Shown here: piece by piece, positions 43,273 to 45,667 of the stretch
Layout: every line of letters starts with the position of its first letter
Numbering within the stretch: position 1 is the first letter of the stretch
From: Croceimicrobium sp965658965
Lineage (GTDB): Bacteria > Bacteroidota > Bacteroidia > Flavobacteriales > Schleiferiaceae
Direction of reading: 5' to 3'
DNA length: 45,667 bases
Assembly (NCBI GenBank): GCA_965658965.1
Contig: CBFHVV010000018.1
Coordinates: 1-45,667, forward strand
Position numbers and translations under genes: made by a program
The notes under the pieces: generated by a model
Database searches by the model: none
What the model was told of the DNA's origin: nothing
What the model saw: the letters and a program-made list of their open reading frames with translations, nothing else

Positions 43273-43298
43273 AAAACCCGCATCTGCGGGTTTTTTCA
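43273..43298 (+). terminator. Intrinsic terminator of the tmRNA gene
   Basis: AAAACCCGCA (43273-43282) pairs with TGCGGGTTTT (43285-43294), with a 2-nt gap and a T run to 43296. Confidence 0.88.
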
Positions 43299-43347
43299 TT
43301 TCTGCGCAGTGCGCAAGCTTGCTTGTAAGCAGATGCGAAGAAATGAA
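43295..43347. repeat. Inverted-repeat structure downstream of tmRNA
   Basis: TTCATTTC (43295-43302) pairs with GAAATGAA (43340-43347); inside, TGCG/CGCA pairing and the palindrome GCAAGCTTGC (43313-43322) allow a long hairpin. It lies between the two 19-bp repeats. Confidence 0.55.
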
Positions 43348-43421
43348 TAAGGAGCGACGACGAAGGAGGCGTTTTTAAAAATTGGGTACAAGAAACCCCA
43401 TTATTGGGCTCTGCCAAAGCA

Positions 43422-43440
43422 AACCCCGCCAGCTCCACAA
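43422..43440 (+). repeat. 19-bp repeat, copy 2: duplicated tmRNA 3' end
   Basis: An exact copy of 43249-43267, 173 bp away, without the rest of the tmRNA. This is the pattern left when an integrative element inserts in the 3' end of ssrA. Coding sequence after this point is unlike the housekeeping block before it. Confidence 0.75.
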
Positions 43441-44109
43441 AAACAGTATTGAGCAAGAGTAGAGAGCATAGAGCGATCTAATATTGTTATATATTGTTTC
43501 TTTCTTCTCCGTACTCTTGCTCAAACTCTTGCTAAAAATCCAGTAAATAGCAGACTTGTATTTTCCCTTTATTAAATATCTGCCTCTTACTATAACCTTC
43601 GCTAAACCTTAATAAGGGTTCCAATTGTGTAAATCTAGGATTAGCATGAATATCTATTATATGAATTAACATTGATCGAGACCTAAAGACTAGTTTAAGT
43701 CTTTCAAATCGATGAATTTAAGAATCACAAGAGACCAGTTATTTCTATTTATACTAATTTAAGACAGAAACCTCTTCTGACCAGATAAATTATTTTTCTT
43801 CTCTAGTGGCAAGTAATATTTAAGGGAGACATTTATTTAATCCTTATTTTGCATTCTTTAAGTCAAGGATGAACTTATCCACCAGAGTAATTACTTAGAT
43901 AATGAAGCTCAAGCCAAATATACCGAGCGGCCATACGAGGGCCCAGCTTAGCGAAGCAGCGATTAATAGTGGTTCAATAAATAACAAATGATTAACCATA
44001 AAATTATGAGCCTAACATAATTAAAACAAAATAGGAAGGAATCTAAAGGTGGTAAATGGATAATCCATTAGGAGGGACGACACAATTTTTAACCTTTAAT
44101 GATTTTAAA
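43441..44109. other. Long AT-rich non-coding stretch after the putative att site
   Basis: No frame longer than about 30 codons looks real. The only clear structure is the 13-bp inverted repeat at 43449-43524. A small G+C-rich patch at about 43926-43960 contains the 9-mer CGAGGGCCC, also present in the structured element at 25970. The rest holds nothing I recognise. Confidence 0.5.
43449..43524. repeat. 13-bp perfect inverted repeat with 50-nt loop
   Basis: TTGAGCAAGAGTA (43449-43461) and TACTCTTGCTCAA (43512-43524) are exact reverse complements. It could be a stem-loop RNA, a binding site or the ends of a tiny mobile element. The intervening DNA is AT-rich and has no coding potential. Confidence 0.75.
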
Positions 44110-44538
44110 ATGAAAAAGACAATTCTTCTGTCTATCGCTATCCTAGCTCTATCGCTCGGAAGCTGCACTCGCCAGGTAATGAACTTTACTACTCTTAGTA
44201 ATGCGTCTACCAATCTTCAGTTCCAAAAAAGCCAGGGTAAAAAAACCACTGGTAAACACCTAACATTTTTAGGCTTCAATTCCTCAATTACTGAAGCAAC
44301 ACAAGAGGCCCTAGAAAAGGCCGGCCCCGATTATGATCTATTAATTGATGGCCAGATAGGTATTTCAGATTACTTCTTTGTTTATGGTTTTGTGGTAGAA
44401 GGCACAGCCGTAAGCTCCCGCAACCTTATAAGCCAATTAGGCCAAGAAGGCTTTGAACAGTTTTTAGCGGAGCATGAGATTGTAGGGCAAGATGTAATAA
44501 ATAATAAATCCAAGGAGTATAATCGCATAGTTAACTAA
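44110..44538 (+). CDS. Lipoprotein of unknown function
   Basis: Read from ATG 44110 (an upstream ATG at 44056 would put 18 polar residues before the signal), the product has 142 residues and a lipoprotein signal MKKTILLSIAILALSLGSC with lipobox LGSC. The mature part contains GKKTTGKHLTFLGFNSSITEATQEALEKAGPDYDLLIDGQIGISDYFFVYGFVVEGTAVSS, a beta-rich segment that resembles small Bacteroidota envelope lipoproteins, but no family is recognised. It is the first gene after the duplicated tmRNA end. Confidence 0.65.
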   Translation: MKKTILLSIAILALSLGSCTRQVMNFTTLSNASTNLQFQKSQGKKTTGKHLTFLGFNSSITEATQEALEKAGPDYDLLIDGQIGISDYFFVYGFVVEGTAVSSRNLISQLGQEGFEQFLAEHEIVGQDVINNKSKEYNRIVN

Positions 44539-44611
44539 TACGAACCTTTTCAGGGGGATAAGTGCGACTAAACACATATACATTCTTTAACATTAATCAA
44601 AGATAAGTCGG

Positions 44612-44803
44612 ATGACAAGAGAAAAATTAAATACAGTTTTATTAACCATTTGTACAATACTACTAATTGCCTGTTCATATAAGGTTTACTTACCTAATGA
44701 TAGTCCAGAATGTCCTAAATGTCAAGAATGTCCAACACTTGAAGAAATTGATCAAAGAATAATGCATTGGGGGCAACATTTTGGGGCAGTGTATTCGGAC
44801 TAA
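44612..44803 (+). CDS. Very small putative lipoprotein with CxxCxxC motif
   Basis: 63 residues. The N-terminus MTREKLNTVLLTICTILLIAC is a hydrophobic signal with a possible lipobox (LIAC). The short mature part has ECPKCQECPTLEEIDQRIMHWGQHFGAVYSD; three cysteines at CPKCQEC suggest metal binding or disulfides. No homologue is recognised, and a frame this short could be chance, but the signal-like start and intact frame on the same strand as its neighbours support it. Confidence 0.45.
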   Translation: MTREKLNTVLLTICTILLIACSYKVYLPNDSPECPKCQECPTLEEIDQRIMHWGQHFGAVYSD

Positions 44804-44897
44804 TATGTAGGATGAAAAAAGTCAATAGCTAAAGTCGTAGATGGAATGCCTTTTGGAAAAACTAATGCTAACAAGACCTAAACTGCATTAAAACGCT

Positions 44898-44909
44898 GTT
44901 TAGCTAAAC
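44898..44909. repeat. 12-bp perfect palindrome before the HEPN-NTPase gene
   Basis: GTTTAGCTAAAC is self-complementary and lies 36 bp before the ATG at 44946. It could be an operator for a dimeric regulator; chance is also possible. Confidence 0.4.
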
Positions 44910-44945
44910 GTTGTAATGAATTAAAAAAATACTAGAATATTACCT

Positions 44946-45667
44946 ATGGATAACACAAATAAATTGCGGATAAAATCCGCAATGATAATTTATGAATTAG
45001 AATCTTCATTGGGTGATTATATTATTCAGAATGAAGATCTGGATAATATATCAGAAAAAAACAAAACGGAAATAATTAATAGGGAAAACGAAAAAAAAGG
45101 GAATGCTACAGATAGTGCCACATTTTTGGTTGAATCTAGTTATTTAGATGAAATTTTCAATTTAGCTATTGACGTTACTTCAGGCACTTCTTTGAATAAG
45201 CATATGAAAGACTTAAAGCACTTTTGTGCTTACTTGGGAATCTTTGACATTCGAAATGCTATTAGCCATCCAAACCGTCAATTCCCGCAGGCCTTTTGGT
45301 TTCGCTCAGCTGCTATAGCTAGTGATCCTTTGATTGAAAAGTTAGGTCTAATAAAAGTTGCTCAAGCACTTAATGCGGCCTTAGAAGAAAATTTAAATTC
45401 TCCACCTGAAGAGTGGTTTGAAAATGTAAGATGGGCAATCCCAAACACATTACCACAATCATTTGACCATGAAATCACAGGGTTATTAGGAAGGGAAAAA
45501 GAATTTAAGGATTTGAATGCTACTCTTTCTAAAGTTAGAAATAATTTAATTGCGGTTGTAGCCCCAGGTGGTGTAGGTAAAACAGCCTTAATTTTGCAGT
45601 TCTTAAAAGATTTAAGTCTAAGCCCCAGCTATAGTAACAAAGTCAATGCAATAGTTTTTTGCACTTT
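44946..45667 (+). CDS. HEPN-like plus P-loop NTPase (STAND-like) protein, 3' end cut by window edge
   Basis: Open from ATG 44946 to the window end (240 codons, no stop). Residues 1-175 are helical and include FDIRNAISHPNR with R103-N-A-I-S-H108, the RNxxxH pattern of the HEPN superfamily, many of which are ribonucleases. Then comes HEITGLLGREKEFKDLNATLSKVRNNLIAVVAPGGVGKTALILQFL, with Walker A APGGVGKT at 206-213. A GREKE-type linker just ahead of a GGVGKT P-loop is the usual entry of NB-ARC/NACHT-type STAND NTPases. An effector domain before a STAND ATPase, with sensor repeats expected at the missing C-terminus, is the layout of many antiviral or stress-sensing proteins. The family is not identified further, and defence is inference. 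Confidence 0.7.
   Translation, partial: MDNTNKLRIKSAMIIYELESSLGDYIIQNEDLDNISEKNKTEIINRENEKKGNATDSATFLVESSYLDEIFNLAIDVTSGTSLNKHMKDLKHFCAYLGIFDIRNAISHPNRQFPQAFWFRSAAIASDPLIEKLGLIKVAQALNAALEENLNSPPEEWFENVRWAIPNTLPQSFDHEITGLLGREKEFKDLNATLSKVRNNLIAVVAPGGVGKTALILQFLKDLSLSPSYSNKVNAIVFCT

Noticed and set aside
43421..43440. Second tmRNA or a tRNA gene at the duplicated 3' end
   Set aside because: Only 19 bp match; no 5' acceptor strand, D or anticodon arm precedes it.
43087..43456. Minus-strand frames opposite the tmRNA 3' part and the repeat
   Set aside because: Antisense shadows of the tmRNA and repeat region with no protein-like composition.
43902..43991. 29-codon frame in the non-coding stretch (MKLKPNIPSG...)
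   Set aside because: Too short, no promoter box or homology; expected by chance.
1..45667. CRISPR array or insertion sequence
   Set aside because: No regularly spaced repeats and no transposase frame were seen; the integrase expected for the tmRNA site is not in the window.

Overview
This window looks like chromosomal DNA of a Bacteroidota bacterium, most likely a marine Flavobacteriales (Cryomorphaceae/Schleiferiaceae-like; the rank below order is inference). The evidence: repeated TAnnTTTG promoter boxes; a short primary sigma factor without region 1.1; a type IX secretion (T9SS) cargo protein and the T9SS component PorT; a TamL-type BamA-family lipoprotein; the split glycine-lipid acyltransferases GlsA/GlsB; a tmRNA with tag GENNFALAA; almost no Shine-Dalgarno sequences.

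Layout. 1-6,900: an edge-truncated helix-hairpin-helix protein, an alanine/sodium-type symporter with a SprB-like N-terminal domain, an ABC exporter, a FtsB/DivIC-like protein and a large T9SS cargo. 7,200-10,900: a small secreted protein and a 1031-residue BNR/sortilin-like repeat protein. 11,200-16,100: methylmalonyl-CoA mutase module (small subunit, large subunit, a YbaB-family protein, MeaB GTPase), then a probable outer-membrane protein. 17,000-21,400 (minus): a membrane-anchored protein, an M48 metallopeptidase and a secreted protein, probably co-transcribed. 21,450-24,900: a tight operon of aminotransferase, DUF4254 protein, glycosyltransferase 9 and a secreted protein. 24,960-25,750 (minus): a prohibitin-like lipoprotein, followed by a long intergenic stretch with a possible structured element. 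26,200-30,130: UbiE, PorT, an FAD oxidoreductase and an EamA transporter. 30,200-33,270: SpoU-family rRNA methyltransferase and TamL diverging from a 31-bp promoter region. 33,300-39,540: class I aldolase, AccD, S15, PNPase, primary sigma factor, Rpe. 39,750-42,800 (minus): GlsB, GlsA and an alanine/saccharopine dehydrogenase-like enzyme.

The window turns accessory at the tmRNA (42,866-43,264). The last 19 bp that span its 3' end are duplicated at 43,422-43,440, the kind of scar left by an element that integrates into ssrA. Everything beyond is AT-rich and poorly recognised: a long non-coding stretch with a 13-bp inverted repeat, two small lipoproteins, and at the right edge the N-terminal part of a protein with a HEPN-like RNxxxH motif followed by a P-loop (STAND-like) NTPase. 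That truncated gene, just inside a putative tmRNA-integrated island, is the best candidate here for an undescribed (probably defence) system, but its C-terminal half and partners lie outside the window.

How the genes work together: most of the window is housekeeping (central carbon metabolism, lipid synthesis, RNA turnover, envelope biogenesis). PorT at 26,959 serves secretion of proteins like the cargo at 4,832. The sigma factor at 37,963 is expected to read the TAnnTTTG boxes found before many of these genes. Most transcription units end in clear intrinsic terminators.
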